A stretch of DNA of 64,000 bases from Pandoraea sp. PE-S2T-3. GTDB lineage: Bacteria; Pseudomonadota; Gammaproteobacteria; Burkholderiales; Burkholderiaceae. Below are positions 1-9,050 of this stretch, in pieces. Location of the stretch: positions 124,001-188,000 of the forward strand of contig NZ_NGUQ01000015.1 of assembly GCF_002179965.1 (NCBI RefSeq). The letters run 5' to 3'. A program made the position numbers and the translations under genes. Numbering within the stretch: the stretch's first letter is position 1; each line of letters opens with the position of its first letter. Under the pieces are notes generated by a model, which ran no database searches, was not told the origin of the DNA, and saw only the letters and a list, made by a program, of their open reading frames with translations.

Positions 1-301
1 CGGCGTTCGGTGCCTGACGGCACATGAACTCGATCGCATCCTGGTCGCCGAGCCAGTCGGAGCCCTTGATGGTGTCGTAGAAGTGGTAATGCCAGTTGTC
101 TTCGCTCATGTTGCCGAGCGAAGCGCCGATGCCGCCTTGGGCAGCAACGGTATGCGAACGGGTGGGGAACACCTTGGACAGCACGGCCACCGACAGACCG
201 GCCTTGGCCAGTTGCAGCGACGCACGCATGCCCGAACCACCTGCGCCCACGATGACAACGTCAAAGCGGCGGCGCGGCAGCGAATTTTTAATTGCAGCCA
301 T
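1..301 (-). CDS. sdhA: Succinate dehydrogenase flavoprotein subunit (N-terminal part, runs off the window)
   Basis: The first 100 codons are present; the rest lies beyond base 1. SdhA oxidises succinate to fumarate on a covalently bound FAD at the cytoplasmic face of complex II. The Rossmann FAD motif GAGGSG sits at residues 19-24. The flavinylation motif SHTVAAQGG follows, and its His50 corresponds to the histidine that carries FAD in E. coli SdhA. The ATG at 299-301 starts [21 protein letters not shown], typical of betaproteobacterial SdhA. It follows sdhD by 3 bases, giving the order sdhC-sdhD-sdhA on the minus strand; sdhB is presumably next, outside the window. The visible part is intact. 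Confidence 0.95.
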   Translation of the reverse strand, partial: MAAIKNSLPRRRFDVVIVGAGGSGMRASLQLAKAGLSVAVLSKVFPTRSHTVAAQGGIGASLGNMSEDNWHYHFYDTIKGSDWLGDQDAIEFMCRQAPNA

Positions 302-304
302 TCT

Positions 305-670
305 TTACACTCTCCACAGAATCTGCGCGGCGTAGCCGGCACAAGCCAGCAGCCAGACGATCGTCAGCGCGTACAGCGCCAGTCGCAAACCGACCGGCTT
401 GACGTAGTCCATCCAGACGTCGCGCACACCGACCCACGCGTGATAGAACAGCGCGAGCAGCGTGACCAACGTGGCCAGCTTCATCCACTGATGCGCGAAA
501 ATGCCGGCCCAGCCTTCGTAGGAGAAATCCTTGGCGGTGAAGAACCACACCAGCAGGATCACGGTGTACACGGCCATGATGACCGCGGTCATGCGCTGCG
601 CAATCCAGTCGCGCAGCCCGTAATGGGCGCCGACGACCAGGCGCTTGGAACCAATATTGTTCTGTGCCAT
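305..670 (-). CDS. sdhD: Succinate dehydrogenase membrane anchor subunit SdhD
   Basis: 121 aa, the usual size for SdhD. It anchors complex II and helps form the quinone and haem b sites in the inner membrane. Three hydrophobic helices lie at about residues 25-44, 60-80 and 95-117. The segment FYHAWVGVRDVWMDYVK contains His77, which aligns with the E. coli SdhD haem ligand (His71). The Tyr in MDYVK aligns with the quinone-site Tyr83. It sits one base from sdhC and three bases from sdhA, so the three are certainly co-transcribed. Confidence 0.95.
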   Translation of the reverse strand: MAQNNIGSKRLVVGAHYGLRDWIAQRMTAVIMAVYTVILLVWFFTAKDFSYEGWAGIFAHQWMKLATLVTLLALFYHAWVGVRDVWMDYVKPVGLRLALYALTIVWLLACAGYAAQILWRV

Positions 671-671
671 C

Positions 672-1085
672 TTAGAACGCTCCGAACAGCTTGAGGGCCA
701 CGGCCAGCGTCAGCACGAGCGACACGACCACGACGACCACTGCCGAGTTCTTGCCGCCTTCCTTGCTCACGGCGTCGTGATTGAAGTCCATGCGCAGGTG
801 GCGCACGCCAGCACAGAAGTGCTGTAGGAAACCCCACGACAGCGCAAGGATGACGAGCTTGGCAAACCAGTTGGAGGCGATGCTTCGCAGAACGTCGAAG
901 CTGAGTTCCGACGTGAGGCTCTGTTCGAACAAATACAGCGCGAACGGCAACAGAAGGAACAAGATCACACCGCTAATACGGTGCAGGATAGACACGATAC
1001 CAGCCAGCGGGAGACGGTACGTGACAATCTGTCCGATACCGATATTCCTGTAGACTGGCCGCTCTTTTTTTACCACTTCAGCCAT
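672..1085 (-). CDS. sdhC: Succinate dehydrogenase cytochrome b556 subunit SdhC
   Basis: 137 aa from the chosen start. This is the haem b-binding membrane anchor of complex II. The N-terminus RPVYRNIGIGQIVTYRLPLA and the motif SILHRISGV are family hallmarks of the quinone-site region. QHFCAGVRHLRMDF contains His89, equivalent to the E. coli haem ligand His84. Three hydrophobic helices are visible. I chose the ATG at 1083-1085 because GGGGT ends five bases before it. An in-frame ATG at 1097 would add MGSS but has no ribosome-binding site. It is the first gene of the sdh unit; about 185 bp separate it from the regulator gene upstream. Confidence 0.93.
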   Translation of the reverse strand: MAEVVKKERPVYRNIGIGQIVTYRLPLAGIVSILHRISGVILFLLLPFALYLFEQSLTSELSFDVLRSIASNWFAKLVILALSWGFLQHFCAGVRHLRMDFNHDAVSKEGGKNSAVVVVVVSLVLTLAVALKLFGAF

Positions 1086-1270
1086 GCTAGACCCCATGTA
1101 GTTACATCAGCCCCGGATTTTAGCGCCGTTTCTAGTGCGATGCACCATCACGGTTCCCAATGATCCGGAAATTCCTGCCAACGGCGCACGACACGCCGCC
1201 CCTCATGCCTCCAGCCATCAGGTATCTGCCGGCCACGACGCCAACCGATACCCTCGACCGCCCTACCCTC

Positions 1271-2113
1271 TCAACTTAATTCGTTCTGGTAATGATGTTC
1301 CGTGGTGACATACCAGCCCCGGCGCACTTCCACCGGTTTGTCCCCGTAAGTGTAGGAGACGCGCTCCACACTCAGCAGAGGGAAGCCCTTCGGCACCTTC
1401 AGCAGATCCGCCGTCGCGTCGTCCGCGGCCACCGCGCGAACTTTTTCCACGGCGCGAATCATGCGCGTGCCGAATTCGGCTTCGAAGAGACCGTACATCG
1501 GCCCCTTGTATTCATTGAGTTTTTCCGCCGTCAGGCCGCGAAACAGCGTGCCCGGCAGCCAGATTTCGTCGAGCACCGTCGGACGGTCCGAGAAATCCAT
1601 CATGCGGCGAATCAGAATCACTCCGTCGCCGGCGCGCAGGTCGAGCTGACGCGCGATTTCGGCCGGTGCGCGCATACGGCGGCACTCGATCAGACGGCTG
1701 GGCGGATGGTGTTGTTCGCCCGAATCGGGCGCGAGGCGCAAAAACCGGAACTGCACCCGGTCTTCGTGGTGCGTGGCGACAAACGTGCCGCGCCCCTGAC
1801 GGCGCACAAGCAGGTTTTCGGCCGCAAGCTCATCGATGGCTTTGCGCACCGTGCCCTGACTGACCTTGTAGCGGCCGGCCAGATCGACTTCACTCGGAAT
1901 GATTTCGCCGGGCTTCCATTCGCCGGCTTGAAGGCTCTGTGTAATGAGCCCCTTGATCTGCTGGTACAGCGGGCTGAACGTCGGCGACGCGCCTGCCGCA
2001 GCCATGCCCGATGGGGCTTGGGGAGCCGGTGCGGCGTCACGCGCGCTGTCCGGCCGCTGCTGGGCATCGACAGGCGGCGTGGTGTTGGATGTGTCGCGAA
2101 CGTTCGCATTCAT
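1271..2113 (-). CDS. GntR-family (HutC/UTRA) transcriptional regulator
   Basis: 280 aa. Residues ~1-45 are a low-complexity Pro/Ala/Thr leader. A winged helix-turn-helix follows at ~45-115 with the family pattern IIPSEVDLA, VSQGTVRKAIDEL and RRQGRGTFV. A UTRA effector-binding domain fills the rest, ending TYGDKPVEVRRGWYVTTEHH. The HutC/UTRA class usually senses a small metabolite; the ligand here is unknown. The gene lies between sdhC (same strand, downstream) and mdh (divergent), and a perfect palindrome lies just upstream. I infer that it regulates TCA genes and itself. An ATG at 2188 would put the palindrome inside the gene, so MNANVRDTS at 2113 is preferred, although no clear Shine-Dalgarno sequence precedes it. 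Confidence 0.88.
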   Translation of the reverse strand: MNANVRDTSNTTPPVDAQQRPDSARDAAPAPQAPSGMAAAGASPTFSPLYQQIKGLITQSLQAGEWKPGEIIPSEVDLAGRYKVSQGTVRKAIDELAAENLLVRRQGRGTFVATHHEDRVQFRFLRLAPDSGEQHHPPSRLIECRRMRAPAEIARQLDLRAGDGVILIRRMMDFSDRPTVLDEIWLPGTLFRGLTAEKLNEYKGPMYGLFEAEFGTRMIRAVEKVRAVAADDATADLLKVPKGFPLLSVERVSYTYGDKPVEVRRGWYVTTEHHYQNELS

Positions 2114-2170
2114 GGCGGGGATTTGACCACAAATCAAGACCTTCGTCCATCGAATAACAGCAATAATCCT

Positions 2171-2188
2171 ATGTCTTATATAAGACAT
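2171..2188. promoter_or_regulatory. Perfect 18-bp palindrome, likely GntR operator
   Basis: ATGTCTTATATAAGACAT is identical to its own reverse complement. It sits 58 bases upstream of the regulator start and 10 bases before the -35 box facing mdh. Short AT-centred palindromes of this kind are typical operators of GntR/HutC proteins. Assignment to the adjacent regulator is inference. Confidence 0.7.
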
Positions 2189-2197
2189 AAGATAGAG

Positions 2198-2226
2198 TTG
2201 ACATTCAGTGTGGCCACTCCTACACT
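2198..2226 (+). promoter_or_regulatory. Sigma-70 promoter facing mdh
   Basis: TTGACA at 2198-2203 and TACACT at 2221-2226 are separated by exactly 17 bases. The -35 box is perfect and the -10 box is close to consensus. Transcription would start near 2233 and leave a leader of about 220 bases before mdh. The promoter is flanked by the palindromes at 2171 and 2268. Confidence 0.7.
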
Positions 2227-2267
2227 GACGCGGGCTAACAGGGGCCTGCGCAGCCGCAATATGGCTA

Positions 2268-2277
2268 TCTTATAAGA
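2268..2277. promoter_or_regulatory. Second short palindrome TCTTATAAGA, candidate operator half of a pair
   Basis: TCTTATAAGA is a perfect 10-bp palindrome. It equals the core of the 2171 site (TCTTATATAAGA) with the central TA removed. It lies about 35 bases downstream of the predicted mdh transcription start, where a bound repressor could act as a roadblock or loop to the upstream site. Because the centre differs, binding is less certain. Confidence 0.45.
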
Positions 2278-2455
2278 GAGTCCGGCGCTTCGCACGCGTC
2301 GATGGCAGCACACCCCGCAGCCCGCAAGCTTCCGTAGGTCAAGGAATTTTAGAAGCTTCATGTGACGCGGCGCTGTCAGCCTGGCAAAAAAGCCACCCGG
2401 ACGGCGAGCTTATCTTGAGCTTCGCAGGAATTTGTACACGTCTGGAGAGATTCTC

Positions 2456-3439
2456 ATGGCAAAACCCGCAATGCGTGTCGCCGTCACCGGCGCCGCTGGT
2501 CAAATCGGCTACTCCCTGCTGTTCCGCATCGCCAATGGCGACATGCTCGGCAAGGATCAGCCCGTCATCCTGCAACTGCTCGACCTCCCGCAAGCTCAAG
2601 CCGCCGTCAAGGGCGTCGTGATGGAGCTCGAAGACTGCGCATTCCCGCTGCTCGCCGGCGTGGTGGTGACCGACGACCCGAAGGTCGCCTTCAAGGATGC
2701 TGACGTCGCACTGCTGGTCGGTGCCCGTCCGCGCTCGAAGGGCATGGAACGCAAGGACCTGCTCGAAGCCAACGGCGCCATCTTCACGGTGCAAGGCAAG
2801 GCCCTGGACGAAGTCGCCAAGCGCGACGTCAAGGTCCTCGTGGTCGGCAACCCGGCCAACACGAATGCCTACATCGCCATGAAGTCGGCCCCGAACCTGC
2901 CGAAGGAAAACTTCACCGCGATGCTGCGCCTGGACCACAACCGTGCCCTGTCGCAAATCGCCGCCAAGACCGGCAAGCCGGTCGCCAGCATCGAAAAGCT
3001 GGCCGTGTGGGGCAACCACTCGCCGACGATGTACGCCGACTACCGCTTCGCCACGATCGACGGCCAGAACGTGAAGGCCCTGATCAACGACGACGTGTGG
3101 AACAACGACGTGTTCCTGCCGACCGTCGGCAAGCGCGGCGCGGCCATCATCGAAGCCCGTGGTCTGTCGTCGGCTGCTTCGGCTGCCAACGCTGCCATCG
3201 ACCACATCCATGACTGGGTGCTCGGCACGAACGGCAAGTGGGTCACGATGGGTATCCCGTCGGACGGCTCGTACGGTATTCCGGAAGACGTCATCTACGG
3301 CGTGCCGGTCACCTGCGAAAATGGCAAGTACAAGCGTGTGGAAGGCCTCGAGATCGATGCCTACTCGCGCGAAAAGATGAACTTCACGCTCAAGGAACTC
3401 GAAGAAGAGCGTGCAGGCGTCGCACATCTGCTGGGCTAA
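2456..3439 (+). CDS. mdh: Malate dehydrogenase
   Basis: 327 aa, the standard length for the NAD-dependent MDH of beta- and gammaproteobacteria with cytosolic-type sequence. It interconverts malate and oxaloacetate in the TCA cycle. Visible motifs are the nucleotide-binding [17 protein letters not shown] at residues 8-24, the substrate-loop arginines in [13 protein letters not shown], the LRLDHNRA segment, and the catalytic His in [10 protein letters not shown]. The ATG at 2456 is chosen because GGAGA lies seven bases upstream and the protein then begins [15 protein letters not shown]. An in-frame ATG eight codons earlier lacks this spacing. The gene is divergent from the GntR regulator and probably controlled by it. 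Confidence 0.97.
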   Translation: MAKPAMRVAVTGAAGQIGYSLLFRIANGDMLGKDQPVILQLLDLPQAQAAVKGVVMELEDCAFPLLAGVVVTDDPKVAFKDADVALLVGARPRSKGMERKDLLEANGAIFTVQGKALDEVAKRDVKVLVVGNPANTNAYIAMKSAPNLPKENFTAMLRLDHNRALSQIAAKTGKPVASIEKLAVWGNHSPTMYADYRFATIDGQNVKALINDDVWNNDVFLPTVGKRGAAIIEARGLSSAASAANAAIDHIHDWVLGTNGKWVTMGIPSDGSYGIPEDVIYGVPVTCENGKYKRVEGLEIDAYSREKMNFTLKELEEERAGVAHLLG

Positions 3440-3998
3440 TCCCCTCGGAGACCTCGGCCCCCTGCGATGTCACAAGCATCGCGAGGGGCCGAAACAGCGC
3501 CGGCGGCTTACCCCCATGCCGGTGCTGCCCCCTCTGGTCGAGGGATTGTCTTGAACCGACAAGCAAAACCGCAGTCACAAAGTTTCGCGTATCTCCACGC
3601 GCCCTCGATTGGCGCATAAGATAGCGACTCTGAGAGCGAATTTTTGGCCAAGCGAATGCAAATCCTCAATGCCGCCGCAAGCCCGCCGCACCCAACCCCG
3701 GGCGCCGGCGTGCCGATGACAGCAACGGATTCACCGGCTTTACCGGATTCACTGCCTTCCACGTCCGCCCTGCCCGCCCCGCGTTCGTTTCGCCAAGCAT
3801 CCTCTGCCCGTCGCAGCCGAGTCAGACGCGACACCCAACCCCGCACTGCAACATATTCATCAGCGACGCCGGTTCGTACCGCCGCCGCCCGCTGCGCTTG
3901 CCCGTCCGGAAATGAAAAAATTTGTATGGTGACGACGAACTACGCGAACTTCGTACGATAATCTGCGCTTTCGTTTTCTTACCGACTGGAGACTCACC
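3440..3998. other. 559-bp gap between mdh and the MliC-like gene
   Basis: Apart from the hairpin at 3454-3492 I see no supported gene. A 105-codon open frame at 3644-3961 is Pro/Ser/Ala-rich, has no ribosome-binding site and resembles nothing I know. The last 60 bases are AT-richer and probably hold the promoter of the next gene, but I cannot place a convincing -35/-10 pair. Confidence 0.5.
3454..3492 (+). terminator. Stem-loop after mdh
   Basis: TCGGCCCC and GCGATG pair with CATCGC and GGGGCCGA around a seven-base loop, with a 2x2 internal mismatch. The hairpin begins 15 bases after the mdh stop. There is no U-run after it, so it may be a 3'-end stabiliser or a weak terminator. Confidence 0.5.
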
Positions 3999-4475
3999 AT
4001 GAAGAAGCTTTGCCTGACCGCACTGGTCGCCCTGTGTTCCGCTGCCATGGTGCCGGCTGCGTTTGCCGCCGACGCGTCCACCACGACGACCAAGAAAGCG
4101 GCGCCGAAGAAGAAGGCACCGGCAAAGAAGAAAGCCGCAGTGGCTGCCGCCCCGGCACAACCGGACGAAGGCTCGGAACTCTGGAGCTGCAAAGAGAACA
4201 ACAAGCTGTACATCAAGGGCGACATGAAGCGCGACCAGATTCTGACGATGTTCTGGGAAGGCCGGAATTACAAGCTGCCGCGTCAGGTGACGACGACGGG
4301 CGCTGACCGCTTCTTCGACGCCGCCAGCGGCCTGGATCTGATCGTGATCCCGACCAAGGCGATGCTCTTCACGCACCGCGAAGGCGGCAGCCGTCTGGCC
4401 GACGAGTGCATGACGCAAGCGATGTCCGATCAGAACAAGCTGGCCCCGACCCAGTCGGTGGAACTGCTGAAGTAA
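3999..4475 (+). CDS. Exported MliC-like protein (candidate C-type lysozyme inhibitor)
   Basis: 158 aa. A signal peptide covers residues 1-23, with cleavage after AFA. A Lys/Ala/Pro linker of about 30 residues (KKAAPKKKAPAKKKAA) follows, then a domain of about 95 residues. That domain starts ELWSCKENNKLYIKG and ends near RLADECMTQ. The spacing of W-x-C, a buried G-ADRFFDAASGLDL segment, an aliphatic strand and a terminal Cys resembles the MliC/PliC fold, whose members protect peptidoglycan from lysozyme in the periplasm. The match is by pattern only and the GxRY element is degenerate, so function is tentative. GGAG lies seven bases before the ATG. The basic linker could bind peptidoglycan or envelope anions. 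Confidence 0.65.
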   Translation: MKKLCLTALVALCSAAMVPAAFAADASTTTTKKAAPKKKAPAKKKAAVAAAPAQPDEGSELWSCKENNKLYIKGDMKRDQILTMFWEGRNYKLPRQVTTTGADRFFDAASGLDLIVIPTKAMLFTHREGGSRLADECMTQAMSDQNKLAPTQSVELLK

Positions 4476-4644
4476 GACGTCTCCGGCCACGAGAGACGCA
4501 TGCAGCACCAGCCACTTTCCTGTCAACCGTAATCACGCTGTACCGGCGTGCCAGCGGGCACACTCCCCTGTGCCCGCTTGACGCCGGCCCCCACTAAAAA
4601 GCCTCAACACCGCTTCGTTTTTCTGTATCACTCAAGGAAAGATC

Positions 4645-7353
4645 ATGGCCCACAACCTCCACAAAACGCTTAAAGAGTTCAAACTCGGCGGCGACAAGAA
4701 AGGCAAGTTCTACTCGCTGCCCCAACTGGGCAAAGCCCTGGGAGTGAATGTCGAACGCCTGCCGGTGTCGATCCGTATCGTGCTCGAGTCCGTGCTGCGC
4801 AATTGCGACGGCAAGAAAGTGACCGAAGAGCACGTCAAGCAGCTCGCCAACTGGAAGCCGAACGCCGACCGCATCGACGAAATCCCGTTCGTCGTGGCGC
4901 GCGTCGTGCTGCAAGACTTTACGGGCGTGCCGCTGCTGGCCGACCTGGCCGCCATGCGTAACGTCGCTGAGCGTCAGGGCAAGAACCCGAAGCGCATCGA
5001 GCCGCTGGTGCCGGTGGATCTCGTGGTCGATCACTCGGTTCAGATCGATCACTTCCGCGAGAAGAAAGCGCTCGACCTGAACATGAAACTGGAATTCCAG
5101 CGCAACAACGAGCGCTACCAGTTCATGAAGTGGGGCATGCAGGCGTTCGACACGTTCGGCGTCGTGCAGCCGGGCTACGGCATCGTGCACCAGGTGAACC
5201 TGGAGTACCTGGCACGTGGCGTGCACAAGAAAGACAACGTGTTCTATCCGGATACCCTGGTCGGTACCGATAGCCACACGACCATGATCAACGGCATTGG
5301 CGTAGTGGGCTGGGGCGTGGGCGGTATCGAAGCCGAAGCCGGCATGCTCGGCCAGCCGGTGTACTTCCTGACGCCAGACGTCGTCGGTGTGGAACTGACG
5401 GGCCGCTTGCGCGAAGGCGTGACGGCTACCGACCTGGTGCTCACGATCACTGAAATGCTGCGTCGCGAGAAGGTCGTCGGCAAGTTCGTCGAATTCTTCG
5501 GCGAAGGCACGGCCAGCCTGGCGCTGCCGGACCGCGCAACGATCGCCAACATGGCCCCGGAATACGGCGCCACGATGGGCTTCTTCCCGGTCGACGAAAA
5601 GACCATCGACTACTTCGAAGGCACGGGCCGCACGAAGGCCGAGATCGATGCGTTCGCGTCGTACTTCAAGGCTCAGAAGCTGTTCGGTATTCCGAAGTCG
5701 AACGAAATCGACTACACGAAGACGGTCAAGCTGGATCTGGGCTCGGTGGCCCCGTCGCTGGCAGGCCCGAAGCGTCCGCAAGACCGTATCGAAATCGGTC
5801 ACGTGAAGTCGACGTTCGCCGATCTGTTCACGAAGCCGACCGCAGAAAACGGCTTCAACAAGACGACGGAACAACTCGAAACGACGTACCAGACGGCCAG
5901 CGGCATCGACGTGAAGAACGGCGATGTGCTGATTGCTGCCATCACGTCGTGCACGAACACGTCGAACCCGAGCGTGCTGCTCGCCGCCGGCCTGCTGGCC
6001 AAGAAGGCGGTGGAAGCCGGCCTGAAGGTCGCCCCGCACATCAAGACGTCGCTCGCCCCGGGAAGCCGTGTGGTGACCGAGTACCTCGAAGCGGCCGGCC
6101 TGCTGCCGTACCTCGAGAAGCTGGGCTTCGGCGTGACGGCTTATGGCTGCACGACCTGTATCGGCAACGCCGGCGATCTGACGGCGGAACTGAACGAAAC
6201 GATCACCAAGAACGACATGGTCGCCTCGGCCGTGTTGTCGGGTAACCGTAACTTCGAAGCACGTATCCACCCGAACATCCGTGCCAACTTCCTGGCCTCG
6301 CCGCCGCTGGTCGTCGCTTACGCGATCGCCGGCAACGTGACGCGCGACCTGATGACCGAGCCGGTCGGCAAGGGCAAGGGCGGTAAGGAGATTTTCCTGG
6401 GCGACATCTGGCCGACCAGCGACGAAATCCACAAGCTGATGAAGTTCGCGATGAACGCGAAGGTGTTCAAGACGAACTACGACTCGGTGAAGACGCCGAG
6501 CCCGCTGTGGGCGAAGATCAGGGGTTCGAAGGGCGAGGTCTACAACTGGCCGACCTCGACGTACATTGCTGAGCCGCCGTTCTTCGACGGTTTCGCCATG
6601 GACCCGAACACCGACATCAAGCCGGTGAACGGTGCGCGCGCCCTGGGCGTGTTTGGTGACTCGGTCACGACCGACCACATCAGCCCGGCAGGTTCGATCA
6701 AGGAAACGTCGCCGGCCGGCAAGTGGCTGCTGGAGAACGGCGTGCTGAAGGCCGACTTCAACAGCTACGGTTCGCGCCGCGGCAACCACGAAGTGATGAT
6801 GCGCGGCACGTTCGCCAACGTGCGTATCAAGAACCTGATGATTCCGGCCAAGGAAGACGGTTCGCGCGTCGAAGGCGGCCTGACGATTCACCAGCCGAGC
6901 GGCGAACAACTGTCGATTTACGACGCCGCGATGAAGTATGTCGACGAAGGCACTCCGACGGTCGTGTTCGGCGGCGAAGAGTACGGCACGGGCTCGTCGC
7001 GTGACTGGGCAGCCAAGGGCACGCAACTGCTCGGCGTGAAGGCTGTGATCACGCGCTCGTTCGAGCGTATCCACCGCTCGAACCTGGTCGGCATGGGCGT
7101 CCTGCCCCTGCAATTCAAGGGCTCGGACAGCGTGCAATCGCTCGGCATCACGGGCGAAGAAACGTTCGATATCGAAGGTCTGACGGCCGATATCAAGCCG
7201 CAACAGGACGTCACGCTGGTGATCCATCGCAAGAACGGCGAAACGCAAAAGGTGCAAGTCCTGCTGCGTATCGACACGCCGATCGAAGTGGATTACTACA
7301 AGCACGGCGGTATCCTGCCGTTCGTGCTGCGTCAGTTGCTCGCAGCGGCTTAA
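4645..7353 (+). CDS. acnA: Aconitate hydratase (AcnA/IRP type)
   Basis: 902 aa, the normal length for AcnA. It isomerises citrate to isocitrate using a [4Fe-4S] cluster. The cluster cysteines are in [12 protein letters not shown] and [31 protein letters not shown] is the substrate-binding core. Domain 4, with the [17 protein letters not shown] motif, is at about residues 770-800. AAGGAAAG precedes the ATG by five bases. It stands alone between its own upstream gap and a strong terminator. mdh, the sdh genes and acnA together make this a TCA cluster. AcnA-type enzymes are usually the stable, oxidant-resistant form; AcnB is not in the window. Confidence 0.97.
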   Translation: MAHNLHKTLKEFKLGGDKKGKFYSLPQLGKALGVNVERLPVSIRIVLESVLRNCDGKKVTEEHVKQLANWKPNADRIDEIPFVVARVVLQDFTGVPLLADLAAMRNVAERQGKNPKRIEPLVPVDLVVDHSVQIDHFREKKALDLNMKLEFQRNNERYQFMKWGMQAFDTFGVVQPGYGIVHQVNLEYLARGVHKKDNVFYPDTLVGTDSHTTMINGIGVVGWGVGGIEAEAGMLGQPVYFLTPDVVGVELTGRLREGVTATDLVLTITEMLRREKVVGKFVEFFGEGTASLALPDRATIANMAPEYGATMGFFPVDEKTIDYFEGTGRTKAEIDAFASYFKAQKLFGIPKSNEIDYTKTVKLDLGSVAPSLAGPKRPQDRIEIGHVKSTFADLFTKPTAENGFNKTTEQLETTYQTASGIDVKNGDVLIAAITSCTNTSNPSVLLAAGLLAKKAVEAGLKVAPHIKTSLAPGSRVVTEYLEAAGLLPYLEKLGFGVTAYGCTTCIGNAGDLTAELNETITKNDMVASAVLSGNRNFEARIHPNIRANFLASPPLVVAYAIAGNVTRDLMTEPVGKGKGGKEIFLGDIWPTSDEIHKLMKFAMNAKVFKTNYDSVKTPSPLWAKIRGSKGEVYNWPTSTYIAEPPFFDGFAMDPNTDIKPVNGARALGVFGDSVTTDHISPAGSIKETSPAGKWLLENGVLKADFNSYGSRRGNHEVMMRGTFANVRIKNLMIPAKEDGSRVEGGLTIHQPSGEQLSIYDAAMKYVDEGTPTVVFGGEEYGTGSSRDWAAKGTQLLGVKAVITRSFERIHRSNLVGMGVLPLQFKGSDSVQSLGITGEETFDIEGLTADIKPQQDVTLVIHRKNGETQKVQVLLRIDTPIEVDYYKHGGILPFVLRQLLAAA

Positions 7354-7431
7354 GTGGCTGCCTAAGCCGTTACGACGACTTGCCACACGCGGGCTGACGG
7401 GTGACGCTTCGGCGTTTCCCGTCTTCCGATG

Positions 7432-7454
7432 AAACCCGGCTTCGGCCGGGTTTT
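7432..7454 (+). terminator. Rho-independent terminator of acnA
   Basis: AAACCCGGC pairs with GCCGGGTTT around a TTCG tetraloop, followed by TTTTG. This is a textbook intrinsic terminator 78 bases after the acnA stop. Confidence 0.85.
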
Positions 7455-7562
7455 GTCGTTTACGGGCTCGCCCCTTGTCATGTCCGAAAATGACTAGCAC
7501 CGCCCCCGCCTCGCGCGTAGAGTGACACCCATACTCTCGTAGCCCCGCCGGGGCGCCCCATC

Positions 7563-9050
7563 ATGACGCTTGATCCCGAAGTCTGCTACAAAGCCGTCTC
7601 CGCCCGCGATCGCCGCTTCGACGGCTGGTTCTTTGTCGGCGTGTCCTCGACCGGCATTTACTGCCGCCCGGTGTGCAACGTTCGCACGCCGCGCTTCGAG
7701 AACTGCTCGTTCTACGGCAGCGCCGCCGGTGCGGAAAAAGCCGGCTTCCGGCCCTGCCTGAAATGCCGGCCGGAGCTCGCGCCCGGCGTCGCCCGCTTCG
7801 ACGCCACCCGCGAACTGGCCGACGCGGCCGCCGCCATGATCGACGAAGGCTTCCTCAATCGGGCCGACCTGCCCGCCCTCGCCGCCCGCATCGGCATTAC
7901 TGAACGCCACCTGCGCCGCATCTTTGCCGACGAATTCGGGGTCTCCCCGGTCGAATACGCCCAGACGCAGCGCCTGCTGCTCGCCAAGCGGCTGCTGACC
8001 GATACCGCGCTCCCCGTCACGGAAGTGGCCCTCGCGTCCGGCTTCGGCAGCGTGAGGCGCTTTAACGGCCTGTTCAAGACGCGCTATGGCTTTGCTCCCG
8101 GGCGTCTGCGCCAGACCGCCCGTCACGCCGCGATTCCTGAGGGCGATCTCGTCTTTCAACTCGCCTACCGACCGCCGTTCGCGTGGGACGCGCTGCTCGA
8201 TTTTCTCGGGAATCGCGCCATCGAAGGTGTGGAACATACCGACGGCAATTCCTACACGCGCACGCTGCGCATCGAACGCGAAGACGGACAAACACTCGTC
8301 GGCTGGTGCCAGATCACCCCGCTGCCCGATCGCCACGCCCTTCAGGTGACGTTGCCCCCGTCCCTCGCCGGATGCGTGCCGCAAGTGCTCGGCAAGCTCC
8401 GTCATCTCTTCGATCTCGGCGCCCGCCCCGACATCATCGACGCGCATCTCGGCGCCCTCGCCCTCTCGACACCCGGGCTTCGGGTGCCCGGCGCGGTCGA
8501 TGGCTTCGAAATCGCCGTGCGTGCCATCGTCGGCCAGCAGATCACGGTCAAAGGCGCGCGGCGCCTGCTGGGACGGCTGGCACAACGCTTCGGCACACCG
8601 CTGGCCACCCCCGTCGACGGCTTGACGCACACGTTTCCGAGTGCCGCACAAATGCTCGCGGTCCCCGTCGACTCGCTCGGCGAAGCCGGTATCATTCGCA
8701 GTCGTATCGCCGCAATTCACGGGGTCGCGCAAGCCATCGTCGATGGCGGGCTTCGTCTGGACCCGCTGGCGCCGCTAGAAGCCACGGTGAAGGCGCTGCT
8801 GGCCATCAAGGGCATCGGGCCCTGGACGGCGCAGTACATCGCGATGCGTGCTCTCGGCTCGCCCGATGCCATCCCGGTCGACGATCTGGTGTTGCGTCAG
8901 GCCTTGGGGGTGCCGGATGGGCGCGCAGTCGCCGAACGCACGGCGCAGTGGGCCCCGTGGCGGGCTTACGCGGCGCTGCATGTCTGGCGTGCCGCGGCAC
9001 AAGGACCGGCAGGGTTGCCGGTCGTCACATTGCAGGAGATTTGTGTATGA
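7563..9050 (+). CDS. Ada-AlkA fusion: methyl-sensing AraC regulator joined to 3-methyladenine DNA glycosylase
   Basis: 495 aa with three visible parts. Residues 1-75 form the Ada zinc domain with Cys34, Cys38, Cys65 and Cys68 (STGIYCRPVC, GFRPCLKC). Cys34 aligns with the E. coli Ada methyl-acceptor Cys38 that repairs phosphotriesters and switches the protein on. Residues ~80-185 are an AraC helix-turn-helix (LPALAARIGITERHLRRIF). Residues ~195-490 are AlkA: an N-terminal domain and then the HhH-GPD fold with IKGIGPWTAQYIAMR and the catalytic Asp in IPVDDLV (Asp440/441). The O6-methylguanine transferase domain of E. coli Ada is absent here and is encoded by the next gene. An alkylation sensor is thus physically joined to an excision enzyme. 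Confidence 0.92.
   Translation: MTLDPEVCYKAVSARDRRFDGWFFVGVSSTGIYCRPVCNVRTPRFENCSFYGSAAGAEKAGFRPCLKCRPELAPGVARFDATRELADAAAAMIDEGFLNRADLPALAARIGITERHLRRIFADEFGVSPVEYAQTQRLLLAKRLLTDTALPVTEVALASGFGSVRRFNGLFKTRYGFAPGRLRQTARHAAIPEGDLVFQLAYRPPFAWDALLDFLGNRAIEGVEHTDGNSYTRTLRIEREDGQTLVGWCQITPLPDRHALQVTLPPSLAGCVPQVLGKLRHLFDLGARPDIIDAHLGALALSTPGLRVPGAVDGFEIAVRAIVGQQITVKGARRLLGRLAQRFGTPLATPVDGLTHTFPSAAQMLAVPVDSLGEAGIIRSRIAAIHGVAQAIVDGGLRLDPLAPLEATVKALLAIKGIGPWTAQYIAMRALGSPDAIPVDDLVLRQALGVPDGRAVAERTAQWAPWRAYAALHVWRAAAQGPAGLPVVTLQEICV

Noticed and set aside
3644-3961. 105-codon plus-strand frame in the mdh to MliC-like gap
   Set aside because: Low-complexity Pro/Ser/Ala composition, no ribosome-binding site, no recognisable motif.
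4594-7500. A 968-codon open frame on the minus strand opposite acnA
   Set aside because: It is the shadow of a high-GC coding gene: His/Arg/Val-rich, no ribosome-binding site, no family resemblance. acnA on the plus strand is certain.
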